From positions 102,881,287-102,945,286 of the forward strand of contig CM077159.1 of the NCBI GenBank assembly GCA_039583875.1: a DNA stretch of 64,000 nucleotides, read 5' to 3'. A program made the position numbers and the translations under genes. Shown piece by piece: positions 1-10,480 of the stretch (the first letter of the stretch is position 1; every line of letters starts with the position of its first letter). The notes beneath the pieces were generated by a model that had not been told where the DNA came from, did no database searches, and saw only the letters and a list, made by a program, of their open reading frames with translations. This DNA is from Platanthera guangdongensis. Taxonomy: Eukaryota; Streptophyta; Magnoliopsida; Asparagales; Orchidaceae.

Positions 1-1743
1 TAGAATAGGTTACTAAAACTCATTGAACAGTGATGAAACTTAGGTAGAGAAGTCTTAAGGTTAGTATGAACCTCTGGAAATTATTGAATGGTGTTTGGAA
101 GATATTGGCACATGAGTTGGGGTTAGATATTTGCTGGTTTGGATAATTAAAAATGAGTTCACCATTGAAAGATAGTATGAGTAGAGGGGTGGTTGGCTAG
201 TGTTATGTGGTGCTCGTGGTCGACGAAAAATCGTCTTTCCCGTGGGGAGGAGGTGTCTAATTCTCTAGGGTTAGATCCAGTACAACAAGTAAGGGTTTGG
301 GAAATCTGATAGCAACCAATAATAGTAAGTGCCTTGCGAAACGAAGCTTTGGGCGTAATCCCATTGTAGTTCCTAGTTCCTTCGAGTACCCTTCACCGGG
401 AATACATTGGGCAGTCCTGGGTTAACATAAATAGTAAGAATAAAACATTTCAAGAGCAACTAGTATAACTACGGTTGCACGTTCACACACCCCGGTACCC
501 CGGGAGGCTTATTAGGATGTTTTGATTGCCATCCAGACGGTTCGTTCGGAAGGTAGCTGCACGAACGAATAGTCCGGGGAGCCAGTGGCTCAAAAGGTTT
601 TGGAAACAAAATAAGGTGGTGGGTCTTCGGTATCAGACGGTCGTTCACACCGACGTCGATACGTTGACTCAGCAGTGTGGGACAATTAGCCAAAGAAAGT
701 CTGGTGGATATGGACAACAGTAGTACGCGGATACTCTACGTTGTGTTCTTCTAAGGGCGTACGGGAGGGCTAGGCCTGGTAGTGTGGATACCCGCCTAAG
801 AGTTGGTGGCCCGACCCACTGTCTCCGTTTGCCACTACAGATTTTCCTGGGAGTGAAGCTAGCTGCCCAAATAGGGGGAACTAAAGGTCTGTGCGCATAG
901 AGTCGTGTGTGTGGGTTGCACTTACATGAATCATGACATAGCATACTTGCATACAACCGACACCCCAACGTATAAATTGATATGAGACTTTTTATATGGT
1001 GGGAGCCTTGCAGAAGACCCCTTAACTTATATGTTTGTATGGGCATTCATATAAGTTAAGGTTACTTCTTACCTTGTCCTTCTTACAAATGTTGCTTAGT
1101 CTACTTGCTTACTCTACTTGCTCACCTTACTGCATACTATTATAGAACTGCTAGACTAGCTCCATTGTCACCTACCACTTTGTAATCTCCACCTTGTAGC
1201 TTCCCTTTCCTCCTCCCCTCCCGGTGCCTAGGAGCCAGGGGGAGGGGTAGGGGATGATAGGGCTTAATCTTTATGACTAATGGTTTTCGGACCATAACAT
1301 TACAGGGGCTTCAGATGGGAGACAGGGACCTATAGCTCAGGGACTAGCACTAGCGAAGTACGGTGCGCATGGAGGTGGGCCAGTCTAGTACCGGAGCACA
1401 AGCGACCAGCTCCGTGAGTGATAGTCTTTTTACTGCTTCCGCGAGAGATTGTAGCGACGAGCTGATGTACTTGGCTTAAGCCCGTTTATATTTCCATTTT
1501 GTTACTTCGAGTACTCTCTTTTCTACTTATGGATATGTTGTGATTTCTCTTATTATATATGACCTTTATGGACTCAACTATTTCATTCCTGAATACTGCT
1601 CTCTCTATGATGATCGAAAAGGCCGGCAGAATCGGCGTTTTGTAGTGGCGGCTTTCCCGAGTGTCGGGGCCACCGCAAAACGGCGGTTCTGGGCATAAGA
1701 CCCCGGGTTTGAAAAAGAAAAAAAGCGGCGTGGTGGTCTTACA
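1..1743 (+). repeat. T1 5' LTR, 3' part (Tekay-like Gypsy)
   Basis: This stretch aligns with the last part of the LTR at 13377-17766 and ends in the same GGTCTTACA. It is the 3' portion of the 5' LTR of T1; the beginning lies left of the window. Compared with the 3' LTR it lacks about 550 bp: near position 110 it jumps from sequence matching about 15555 to sequence matching about 16113. The PBS remnant follows directly at 1744 and is cut by S1. Open frames inside it are not genes. Confidence 0.88.
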
Positions 1744-2084
1744 AATGGTGTTGGGTATTGTATCCACAATCACCTGGATTTGAGGAAGCCACCTGTCAAG
1801 CTAAGATGAATTCACAATGTATTTGATGAAACTTCTTAAGTTGTGCTTGTAGTTCTTCCACGCTAAGTGCACACCAATATCAGGGTGCAGTAGGTCAATA
1901 TACACGAGTCTGCACAACGTAATCCCTCGTTGAGCAGATCAGTGTGTTGGCCTACGTGTACTCTCTCTATTGGAGTGCACTTACTTTCAAGTACAGGGCC
2001 ATGTTTATGCAAGAGAAGACAAGGAGCAAGGATGGGTCAAGGAGCAGCACTTGGGTGGAAAGACGAAAATTCGTCCTAGTAAAA

Positions 2085-2400
2085 GTCGACGAGAATCACC
2101 AAGTGATTCTCGCCGATTCGGCGAGAATCACTAGTGATTCTCGCCGAATCGTCGAGAATCATTAGTGATTCTCGCCGACTCCTTCCGGCTACCTTAAAAT
2201 GGTGCCAAGTAAGATTCGGCGAGAATCACTAATGATTCTCGCCGAACCCGTCGCTAAGCAGGTCGTGAATACCAACTGAAAATCGTTGAGAATCAACAAG
2301 GGAATCGTCGAGAATCATTAGTGATTCTCGACGAATCGTCGAGAATCGTTAACTGATTCTCGCCGATTCGTCGAGAATCACCAATGATTCTCGACGAATT
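2085..2400. promoter_or_regulatory. Inverted-repeat array in S1 U3 with a 38-bp perfect palindrome
   Basis: The array holds repeated inverted copies of a GATTCTCG-C/A-CGAATCG motif. The core at 2114-2151 is a perfect palindrome with 19-nt arms centred on CTAG between 2132 and 2133. A second strong inverted repeat ends near 2400. The array lies about 120-400 bp upstream of the TATA box. The same core is intact in S2 and in both S3 LTRs, and broken in the S1 3' LTR. A role as an enhancer, protein-binding site or small-RNA hairpin is inference. Confidence 0.75.
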
Positions 2401-2519
2401 TTACTTGTCGTTTTCTCTGGATGCTGCTGGACCGGTTTCTGTCGCTGGACTAGTTTGAACCGGATTTCGGGGGTCTACGTGTGGGACCCACAACGGTCAT
2501 ATTGTATGGGTCTACAGTG

Positions 2520-2527
2520 TATAAATA
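2520..2527 (+). promoter_or_regulatory. TATA box of S1 5' LTR
   Basis: TATAAATA follows the inverted-repeat array and precedes the long transcribed R-U5 part. The equivalent position in the 3' LTR also reads TATAAATA (about 9604-9611). Confidence 0.7.
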
Positions 2528-3396
2528 CATGGGTATTTTTGAACAGTAAACAAAAGAAAGGAGGAAAGAAAATAAGAAATACGCGAGCACGGGAAAACCC
2601 AAAATCGTCGCTTCCGCTCCGCCGTCGCCACCGCCGCTCGTGATAAGTTGGTCGCCGCTGTTGATCGCTTCTCTTCCCGATCTCCGGCGACAGAAGCTTT
2701 GCAAAGCTTGAGTCACACGTGTCTATCCAGAGATCCCTTGTCTCTCGATTTGTTGACCGGGAAAAACTCCCCTGTCCGAATCGATCGAGACGACCGATCC
2801 TAGAGTGACCGTTGGTAGACCTAGTTTGCTTCGCTACGAAGTTTGGATCTCAAAGTACTGCAGCCGCGCACCCTCGTTGCCGCCGATCCCGAACCAAGCC
2901 GCCGCTCGGATTGCCGCCGCCGGTTCCGGGGAGATCCTCTCCAAGAGAGACCAAGGTTGTAGACTCTTCGTTGACTTCACGAACACGTCGTCGAACGAAG
3001 AGGAACACCGAAGTATCCAAATGAAGTTTGTATCTCGTGTACATTCTATTTTACTTTTGTTGTAAAGGAACGATTGTTCCGTGTTGTAAGGGTTGGGTGC
3101 AACCCGGTTTGTGGGAGTGTTGACTCCTACGTGTGGAAGGGCTCCTTCCAATAGTGCAAGGATTGGATTTCAATCCTATTGGAGAAGTGACCGAGTCATC
3201 CCTTGTTGGGAGATAGGTCGAAGGGGGAAAGTGGATGTACCCAAGTCGGGGAACCAATATAAATTGCCTGTGTTTTCTGTGTGCTGTGTTGTTTATCTTT
3301 ATTGTGCAGGTACTATTATAAATTCCGCAAAAGCGCTACACGTCACCTATTCCCCCCCCATAGGTGCACATAGTTGACACTAGGTGGACTTTCAAG

Positions 3397-3414
3397 TGGT
3401 ATCAGAGCGAGGTT
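3397..3414 (+). other. S1 primer-binding site
   Basis: TGGTATCAGAGC begins two bases after the 5' LTR. It matches the complement of the 3' end of plant initiator tRNA-Met, the usual plant Copia primer. Confidence 0.85.
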
Positions 3415-3468
3415 GCTCATCAAAAAGGTTAACACGTTGAGTAGAATCCTGCCACCAGTGTCAAAAGC

Positions 3469-5040
3469 ATGGATCTGGATTATGAGATATCGCCACTCAA
3501 ACTCTCCGCTTGCACAAAGGATTATTATCCCATCTGGAGAATGAGAGTGTCATTTCACCTTGATGCTATCGATCCTCGAGCATCTTTCATCCTGGAAGAG
3601 GGTCCATTTATTCCCATGAAGACCTCCGACTTTGGGATCCAAGTGCCCATGTGCATTGCTGAGATGTCAGAGACGGAACTGTCACTATTTAACTTGGACG
3701 AGAGGATTCGTCAAATTATCTTGGATATCTGGTCTGGAGCCTCTCGCTCTAGATTGGAAAAATGCCGGACTGCTAAATCTATGTAGGTGATGATCTCAGA
3801 GTTGATGGGGGGGTCAGAGAAAGCTGAAATCTGCAGTCAACCAGAGGATGAAGCCTATGTGGGGGTCCTCACCTCTGAAGATAAAGGTATGGATCACGCG
3901 GACAACATCAGAGCTCCAATGTCCGTGTCAGAGACTGACGAGGCCAGTGAGGAAAGCTGCTCTGATGAGGATGAACCATTGGTCACTGGCTCTAATGACA
4001 ATAACACCGAAGAGCAGGTAACTTCTTCATCCTGCCCCAAATCTTTTGAACTTTCTGAAGACAGGAACTGCTCTCCTCCAGAAAATTCTGATTCCCTGAA
4101 GAGAGCCCTTCAGGAAAGCAACCTACTTGCTGAGGAGCAAGCTCAAGAGATTGCTCGACTAAAGATCTTGTTGGTTCTCCAATTGGCGTCCAACAAGGTC
4201 AAGGACTCTAAGATCTCAGCTCTAGAGAGTAGTCTAGAGAATGAGAAAAGAATAGTATCAAACTTTTCCAAGGTTGATGTTATAAAGAGAAAACAAGAAA
4301 ACGGGTGGATCTCCCGGATTATCAGTTCGTGGAGAAATGGGGAAACGGTATTCCGACCCCCCACTCCAAGCAGGAAGGCAACTCATCATGCCTTCAGGTA
4401 TAAACACAGGAATAGTCGTGGTCACTGCAAGGGTGATCTGTCCCCATGTGGAGACACCCGTAGTGCAAGGGCCGTCGTGGCCACCCATGAGAGAAAACCT
4501 AAGGCTCATTCTGAGCCCTTTGTATTCACTACCACTGCCCCAACGCGGTGCGAATCTGCATGTCCCCGCTCACAAACGACTTCTCACCACCTGAGGACAC
4601 AGGATAGGCAGGTTAGAAGTTATGGTGTAAGTTTTCATGAGGCCTCAGGAAGGAGGATGCCTGAAAGAATGGCACCACCTTCCCGGCCTCATGACACTCA
4701 CAACATGCATTCCTTCCACCCTTCCACGTGTCACGATGGAAGAGAAAATTTTGTGAGGCGATCATGCTCTATCCCGGTTAGACCTAGGACCGTGACTACC
4801 TCAGTCACTAGATCAGGTCGGAAACGACGATACAACATTCACCCATGTTGGTGCTGTGGCAAAGTGGGGCACTTTGCCATCGACTGTTGGCACAACCCCT
4901 CTATGCCAACGGCAAGGGCTTATCCACATTCACGGGATAGAGTTCGTCTTCCTGACAGGTTTTCTGAAGGGAAGCAGTTGAGTGCCTATGCTAACAGGAA
5001 CCTAGGACCCAACATGATTTGGGTTCCTAAGGTAAGGTAA
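3469..5040 (+). pseudogene. gag: S1 gag, internally deleted, one in-frame stop
   Basis: The reading starts MDLDYEISPLKL, in the same position and style as the S3 gag start (MDGLKYSGKIP). A single TAG at 3784-3786 interrupts it, where S3 has a Trp in its EIW motif; the frame then continues to 5040, 524 codons in all. The CCHC zinc knuckle CWCCGKVGHFAIDC lies at about 4849-4890. The C-terminus NRNLGPNMIWVPKVR closely matches S3 NLGPKVDWVPKAN. The middle of gag, including the first zinc knuckle that S3 has, is missing. Gag would form the particle and bind RNA. The product may be dead or may need readthrough. A pyrimidine-rich tract ending GCAG follows the stop, as in S3 and P1. Confidence 0.85.
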
Positions 5041-6192
5041 TTTCTTTTTGCAGGGTAGTCTAGGTTCCCGTAAATATGATGGGAACTAGACAGTAGGTGT
5101 TACGCGACTGAATTGGAACATTCATCGGGAATAACAGAAGTGACATATATATTTATATAAGCATACTCTCATCGAGCACCTGGTATGGTATAGTCAGAGA
5201 GACTCAATGTTAACTCTCATAATCCCAGGTACTTTTGATCAGTTCAAGGACTTGCGTCATATTGCATCCTCATTTACATATATATCTCTATCTATGTGTA
5301 TATTTATCCTTATACATGTATGTGTGCATATCTAAGGATAGGTTAACTCGATACATGCAAACCTTTATACATCAATAAAGAGTTAACGAAGATATGTCAT
5401 TGTGAATCTCGACAACTCACAATTGACATCAAGAAGTGTTTGGAGAAGCCTCGCTCAAACCCAAATAGATTAACTTTACAATATATATGTATTTATCGTT
5501 CTTATATTGACTTGACATCAGAAGAATTCGAAAATGGTGCAATGCTTCTTAACGTGAAAATTCCTAGTAGAGAAACCTTTCAATTTCGAATTAGACAAAT
5601 CCCGCCGACCCATTATATACCCGGAATCTCGCCGACCCTTCACCTTCCTCAAGTATCCCGCCGAAGGAGCAAGCTACTCGAGTCCTGCCGACTCTCGCAG
5701 AAACCACGCCAAATCGCAAGGTTTCTTCCGTCGGATCCCGCAAGGAAGCTCGTCGAATCTCTCAAAGTTCCCGCAAGGTTTCTCCTTTAGGAATCGCGCA
5801 AGGTTCTCGTCGGATCCCGCACCGCCTTCGCAAAATCCCGCAAGTTCCCCATCGTCTTCCCCTAAGTTCCCGCATCGTCTTCCCGCAAGTTCCCGCAAGG
5901 TTCTCGCAAGGTTCTCGTCGACTCGCACAGGCTCCCGACGAATCCCGCCGAACCCCGCAGGAAACTCTCCTACTCACCGAAGGTCTCCATCGCTGTTTCC
6001 CGCTAGGTCTCCACCGAAGGTCTTCCCAAAGGACGCTCAAGGAAGATTTCTTGCAGGAAGCTCTCCAACTCTCTTCCGTCTACGCCTTTAGGTAACCTCT
6101 TCCTCACCCGTACTTGGACGTTATCACTAGTGACACATTCCTTTTGAATGTTCATTAAAGCTTAGAGTAGGGCTTCTCTCTCTAGATCTGCA
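5041..6192 (+). repeat. S1 leader between gag and aORF with a short-repeat array
   Basis: No gene is seen. The first 550 bp are AT-rich and have no recognised content. From about 5590 to 6055 the sequence is built of degenerate 10-20 nt units such as TTCCCGCAAG, TCCCGCCGA and TTCTCGTCGA. These resemble the CTCG-N-CGA core of the LTR array. The segment ends with a pyrimidine run and TCTCTCTCTAG at about 6175-6185, eight bases before the aORF ATG. A promoter or splice-acceptor role for the aORF is possible but unproven. Confidence 0.6.
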
Positions 6193-8526
6193 ATGGCTCC
6201 AAGGACAACTGCTGGGTTGGTCACCGGTTGCGAGCTTGTTCGAACTGGGTTCTCTCACGCCTCGGATGAATTCCGCAACATCATTCTGATGCTGGAAGAG
6301 GCTGGGCTAACATTCGTCCTGGAGCACCCTTGCAAAATCTTGGACAAAGAGGTGCTGGAGTTCTTCGCCACCGCAAGACTCCGCAATGGCGACTCACTAA
6401 TCAAAAGCAAGGTGGCTGGGGCAAAGGTCAAGCTGTCTGCCAGCAAGCTGACTCGCTTCCTGCAGCTTTTTAGCTCGGAGCATGAAGACTATCTGGAGGA
6501 CGATGATAAAACCAGAACTCTCTTATTCTGCGGTCTCCCACGAGAAACTCGGTCAATAAAGAGAAAGGATATGAATGAAGAAGGGAAGCTCCTGTCTGAC
6601 ATCATTGGAAAGGTGCTCATCTGCAAGCCAGGCTCTCATGACCATATCTCAGCGGATATGTTCAAGATCCTGATAGCTGTTGTTTGCCGTAAAAGGTTCA
6701 ACTGGGGGGAGTTGCTGTTCGAGAAGATAAAGGACACCTTGGGCTCTCCGAGTTTTGGCCGCATCATAAGTCTATATCTAAATCAGCTAAATGGAGACAA
6801 GTTTGATATGAGTAAAGGTGTCCCTCTCCACTACTTGAAGAAGATGGACTCAAGTGTGTTTGACCAATGGGAGAGGCATATTGGGCAGACTGCCATGGAA
6901 GAACAACAGAGAGTATCTCCAGCAGTCACCCCCAATGAAATTCCTGATACTTTGACTGCAGGAATCGAGGGGGAGCCTCTACCCCCTCATACTGATGTAG
7001 TATCTGACATCTCCCAGCTAGCCAGAGATGATGTGGCAGATCTACACGAAGAAAGTGAACCTGAGCTGGAGCATGAGGAGACCCCGAACCGAAACGATCA
7101 AGGAGCCGAAGCTACTGTGCTGGAGACTGCTGACAAAGAGTCGGAAGAGGCTGCTGATGAAGATGACTTCATGGATGATGACGGAGAGGAAGACGAGACT
7201 GAGGGACATGAAGCATTGGAGGCTCCGGATCTCAGTGAACCACCATCTGACAAGCACGCGCCTGAAATCATTCCTGGAAACATTGGTGCATCAGTGGTGG
7301 GGGAGTCAGAAAAATCTACAGAGGCCGCCAGCATTCCCCCATTAGAGGCTGTGCTTGTATCCAGCTCTACAGATGTGTCTGCTGAAGGGCAAGGCCCACA
7401 AGTGCCTCCGGCTCTTCCATTACGAGATGAGCTAGCCACTCACACTGTTAATGTCATTCAGGGCATTGTGAATGAACTCAAAGCCTCCTTTGATAAAGCT
7501 CAGAATAAACTGCTGCACAGAATTAAGAAGTCTGAAAATCTCATGCTCAAGAATATGGTGGAGATCAACCATAAACTTGACGTGATGGACAAGAAATTTG
7601 AAGAGAAGTATACCGCGGCCGGTGAAGCTGTCAAACTTCTTATGGCCGGATTAAAGAAGACCACCGACACTCTTGCTGTAGTAAATCAGAACGCTCATGT
7701 TGTAGCAAACAACATTCAAACGTTTGACGGTAATATGGTCACTCTCAACGCAAATCAGCAGACCTTGGTCACTGAATTCTCCCGGACCTCAAAGCATATT
7801 GATGACTCGTTGCACTCATATGCCAATTCCATCGCGGTCGAAGCCAAAAAGGGGGAGAAAGAGTATCTAGCTAAGATGGCCGAGCTTCAAGAAATCATGA
7901 TCACAAACTTCGAACAGTCAAACAAATATGTCCATAAGAGCTGCTGGTGGATGCTCCAACAGGCGTTAGGCGCGTTAGGCGTCGTTTTGCCTGACAACCC
8001 TGCAGGTATTCATGCTCCTGAGACTTCTATGGCTGCTGCGGAAGTAAGTGCTGCTGAGGGAATAAGTGCAAGTGCTGCTGATGTTCCCATGCGTGAAGCT
8101 GATGCTAGGGCTATTTCTAAAGCAAAATTGATGAGCATGTTTGACCAAGAGGCCCTAGGAAAAGCTAGGGGAAAGAGAAAAGCTCAGGAAGGGACCTCCA
8201 AGGATACACTAGCTGAGAAGAGAATCAGAATGAGTGAGGAGGAAGTTCGAAACGAAAGGTGGAGTCCAGTTTCAAAGAACATCATCTTGGACACCTTTTG
8301 GCTACAAGAAAAAGGAGAACTCAATCGCAACGAAGTATACAGCCAGTATGAATGGGAGAGGCATAAGACGTATGAAGCCAAAAGGAACATATTCTTCAGA
8401 AACAACACAGATGTAGATAAAGTTCCTCCTCCCAGATATTACCCGAAGCCTAAGGAGTACATGGAGAGACAAAGGAAGAAGTTTTTGGCGCAAAAACTCA
8501 AGGATGACTTAGCTAAGGAAAGATAG
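6193..8526 (+). CDS. S1 additional ORF (aORF), 777 aa, acidic and coiled-coil protein
   Basis: This is the longest uninterrupted ORF in the window, occupying the place of pol in a gag-only element. The start is the first ATG after the pyrimidine tract, context GCAATGG. Residues 133-200 form a helical block with an NWGE motif (about 170-173) that aligns with the decayed P1 aORF at 29647-30459. Residues 286-340 are strongly acidic. Residues 415-590 show heptad-like patterning and are probably coiled coil. Residues 655-680 are basic (KARGKRK, EKRIR) and could be a nuclear signal. I see no signal peptide, membrane segment, zinc knuckle or catalytic motif. Sireviruses are known to carry an env-like or additional ORF after pol; this may be such a gene, but its family is not assigned. 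Its intactness beside a decayed gag is notable. Confidence 0.8.
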   Translation: MAPRTTAGLVTGCELVRTGFSHASDEFRNIILMLEEAGLTFVLEHPCKILDKEVLEFFATARLRNGDSLIKSKVAGAKVKLSASKLTRFLQLFSSEHEDYLEDDDKTRTLLFCGLPRETRSIKRKDMNEEGKLLSDIIGKVLICKPGSHDHISADMFKILIAVVCRKRFNWGELLFEKIKDTLGSPSFGRIISLYLNQLNGDKFDMSKGVPLHYLKKMDSSVFDQWERHIGQTAMEEQQRVSPAVTPNEIPDTLTAGIEGEPLPPHTDVVSDISQLARDDVADLHEESEPELEHEETPNRNDQGAEATVLETADKESEEAADEDDFMDDDGEEDETEGHEALEAPDLSEPPSDKHAPEIIPGNIGASVVGESEKSTEAASIPPLEAVLVSSSTDVSAEGQGPQVPPALPLRDELATHTVNVIQGIVNELKASFDKAQNKLLHRIKKSENLMLKNMVEINHKLDVMDKKFEEKYTAAGEAVKLLMAGLKKTTDTLAVVNQNAHVVANNIQTFDGNMVTLNANQQTLVTEFSRTSKHIDDSLHSYANSIAVEAKKGEKEYLAKMAELQEIMITNFEQSNKYVHKSCWWMLQQALGALGVVLPDNPAGIHAPETSMAAAEVSAAEGISASAADVPMREADARAISKAKLMSMFDQEALGKARGKRKAQEGTSKDTLAEKRIRMSEEEVRNERWSPVSKNIILDTFWLQEKGELNRNEVYSQYEWERHKTYEAKRNIFFRNNTDVDKVPPPRYYPKPKEYMERQRKKFLAQKLKDDLAKER

Positions 8527-8599
8527 TCAACAACTTGTAGCTTGTCATTCTCTCCTAAGAACATTTAATGCTTATTGTTATGATATGAACAATTCTGAG

Positions 8600-8601
<2 letters not shown>

Positions 8602-8695
<94 letters not shown>
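8602..8695. repeat. (AT)n microsatellite
   Basis: About 46 AT dinucleotides lie 75 bp after the aORF stop, inside the S1 3' untranslated region. Its length is likely variable and prone to assembly error. Confidence 0.95.
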
Positions 8696-8698
<3 letters not shown>

Positions 8699-8837
8699 TT
8701 GTATTTGAATATGTGAATGACTCAAGTCCTGATCTGGTTGTTTATATTCTCTTGTGCTGCATGTTTAACTTCTGAATGCTGTTTTTATTATTTGATTAGT
8801 GTTATTCATCTTAGCTAGTAGGGTTTTGGCTTCGTCA

Positions 8838-8850
8838 AATAGGGGGAGAT
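8838..8850 (+). other. S1 polypurine tract
   Basis: AATAGGGGGAGAT lies directly before the 3' LTR and is the primer site for plus-strand DNA synthesis. The S3 sequence at 62132-62144 is identical. Confidence 0.88.
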
Positions 8851-10478
8851 TGTTGGGTATTGTATCCACAATCACCTGGATTTGAGGAAGCCACCTGTCA
8901 AGCTAAGATGAATTCACAATGTATTTGATGAAACTTCTTAAGTTGTGCTTGCAGTTCTTCCACGCTAAGTGCACACCAATGTCAGGGTGCAGTAGGTCAA
9001 TATACACGGGTCTGCACAACGTAATCCCTCGTTGAGCAGATCAGTGTGTTGGCCTACGTGTACTCTCTCTATTGGAGTGCACTTACTTTCAAGTACAGGG
9101 CCATGTTTATGCAAGAGAAGACAAGGAGCAAGGATGGGTCAAGGAGCAGCACTTGGGTGGAAAGACGAAAATTCGTCCAAGTAAAAGTCGATGAGAATCA
9201 CCAAGTGATTCTCGCCGATTCAGCGAGAATCACTGTCAAGAATCATTAGTGATTCTCGCCGACTCCTTCCGGCTACCTTAAAATGGTGCCAAGTAAGATT
9301 CGGCGAGAATCACTAATGATTCTGGCCGAACCCGTCGCTAAGCAGGTCGTGAATACCAAGTGAAAATCGTTGAGAATCAACAAGGGAATCGTCGAGAATC
9401 ATTAGTGATTCTCGACGAATCGTCGAGAATCGTTAACTGATTCTCGCCGATTCGTCGAGAATCACCAATGATTCTCGACGAATTTTACTTGTCGTTTTCT
9501 CTGGATGCTGCTGGACCGGTTTCTGCCGCTGGACTAGTTTGAACCGGATTTCGGGGGTCTACGTATGGGACCCACAACGGTCATATTGTATGGGTCTACA
9601 GTGTATAAATACATGGGTATTTTTGAACAGTAAAAAAAAGAATGGAGGAAAGAAAATAAGAAATACGCGAGCACGAGAAAACCCAAAATCGTCGCTTCCG
9701 CTCCGTCGTCGCCATCGCCGCTCGTGATAAGTTGGTCGCCGCTGTTGATCGCTTCTCTTCCCGATCTCCGGCGACAGAAGCTTAGCAAAGCTTGAGTCAC
9801 ACGTGTCTATCCAGAGATCCCTTGTCTCTTGATTTGTTGACCGGGAAAAACTCCCCCGTCCGAATCGATCGAGACGACCGATCCTAGAGTGACCGTTGGT
9901 AGACGTAGTTTGCTTCGCTATGAAGTTTGGATCTCAAAGTACTGCAGCCGCGCACCCTCGTTGCCGCCGATCTTGAACCAAGCCGCCGCTCGGATTGCTG
10001 CCGCCGGTTCCGTGGAGATCCTCTCCAAGAGAGACCAAGGTTGTAGACTCTTCGTTGACTTCACGAACACGTCGTCGAACGAAGAGTAACACCGAAGTCT
10101 CCAAACGAAGTTTGTATCTCGTGTACATTCTATTTTACTTTTGTTGTAAAGGAACGATTGTTCCGTGTTGTAAGGGTTGGGTGCAACCCGGTTTGTGGGA
10201 GTGTTGACTCCTACGTGTGGAAGGGCTCCTTCCAATAGTGCAAGGATTGGATTTCAATCCTGTTGGAGAAGTGACCGAGTCATCCCTTGTTGGGAGATAG
10301 GTCGAAGGGGGAAAGTGGATGTACACAAGTCGGGGAACCACTATAAATTGCATGTGTTTTCTGTGTGCTGTGCTGTTTATCTTTATTGTGCAGGTACTAT
10401 TATAAATTCCGCAAAAGCGCTACACATCACCTATTCCCCCCCCATAGGTGCACATAGTTGACACTAGGTGGACTTTCA
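8851..10478 (+). repeat. S1 3' LTR (1628 bp)
   Basis: The start and end match the 5' LTR. It differs from 1749-3394 by scattered substitutions and a small deletion in the array near 9236, which removes the perfect palindrome. Target duplication AATGG follows at 10479-10483. Confidence 0.93.
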
Positions 10479-10480
10479 AA

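Larger units (their letters stand above)
1749..3394 (+). repeat. S1 5' LTR (1646 bp)
   Basis: The LTR starts TGTTGGGTATTG and ends GGACTTTCA. It matches 8851-10478 closely, and also the solo LTR at 38468-40103 and, with more changes, the S3 LTRs. It contains the palindrome array at about 2085-2400 and a TATA box at 2520. Near the 3' end it has TTGTGCAG followed by GTAC, which resembles a splice donor. Short open frames that recur in every copy of this LTR are judged non-coding. Confidence 0.93.
1749..10478 (+). mobile_element. S1: non-autonomous Sirevirus-like Copia element with gag and aORF
   Basis: This is a complete LTR element flanked by the 5-bp duplication AATGG (1744-1748 and 10479-10483). 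The LTRs are 1749-3394 and 8851-10478, the PBS starts at 3397 and the PPT is at 8838-8850. Between them lie a decayed gag (3469-5040), a repeat-rich leader (about 5590-6055) and an intact 777-aa ORF (6193-8526). No protease, integrase, reverse transcriptase or RNase H is present, so mobility would need proteins in trans. S3 at 54640-63793 is related in LTR, PBS and PPT and is the kind of element that could supply them. S1 sits precisely in the PBS of T1. Confidence 0.93.

Noticed and set aside
1944..2165. Small frame (LAYVYSLYWSALTFKYRA...) recurring at 9046, 54836 and 62341
   Set aside because: It recurs because it lies in every S-type LTR. It has no ATG at the shown start, its end varies between copies, and it runs into the palindrome array.
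2834..3151. Minus-strand 105-135 aa frames in the R-U5 part of S LTRs (also 9918, 55618, 63123)
   Set aside because: Conserved only as LTR copies; they oppose the transcript direction and show no protein family features.
7098..7439. Ser-rich minus-strand frame opposite the S1 aORF
   Set aside because: A shadow of the acidic region of the plus-strand aORF; Glu/Asp codons read as Ser-rich peptides on the other strand.
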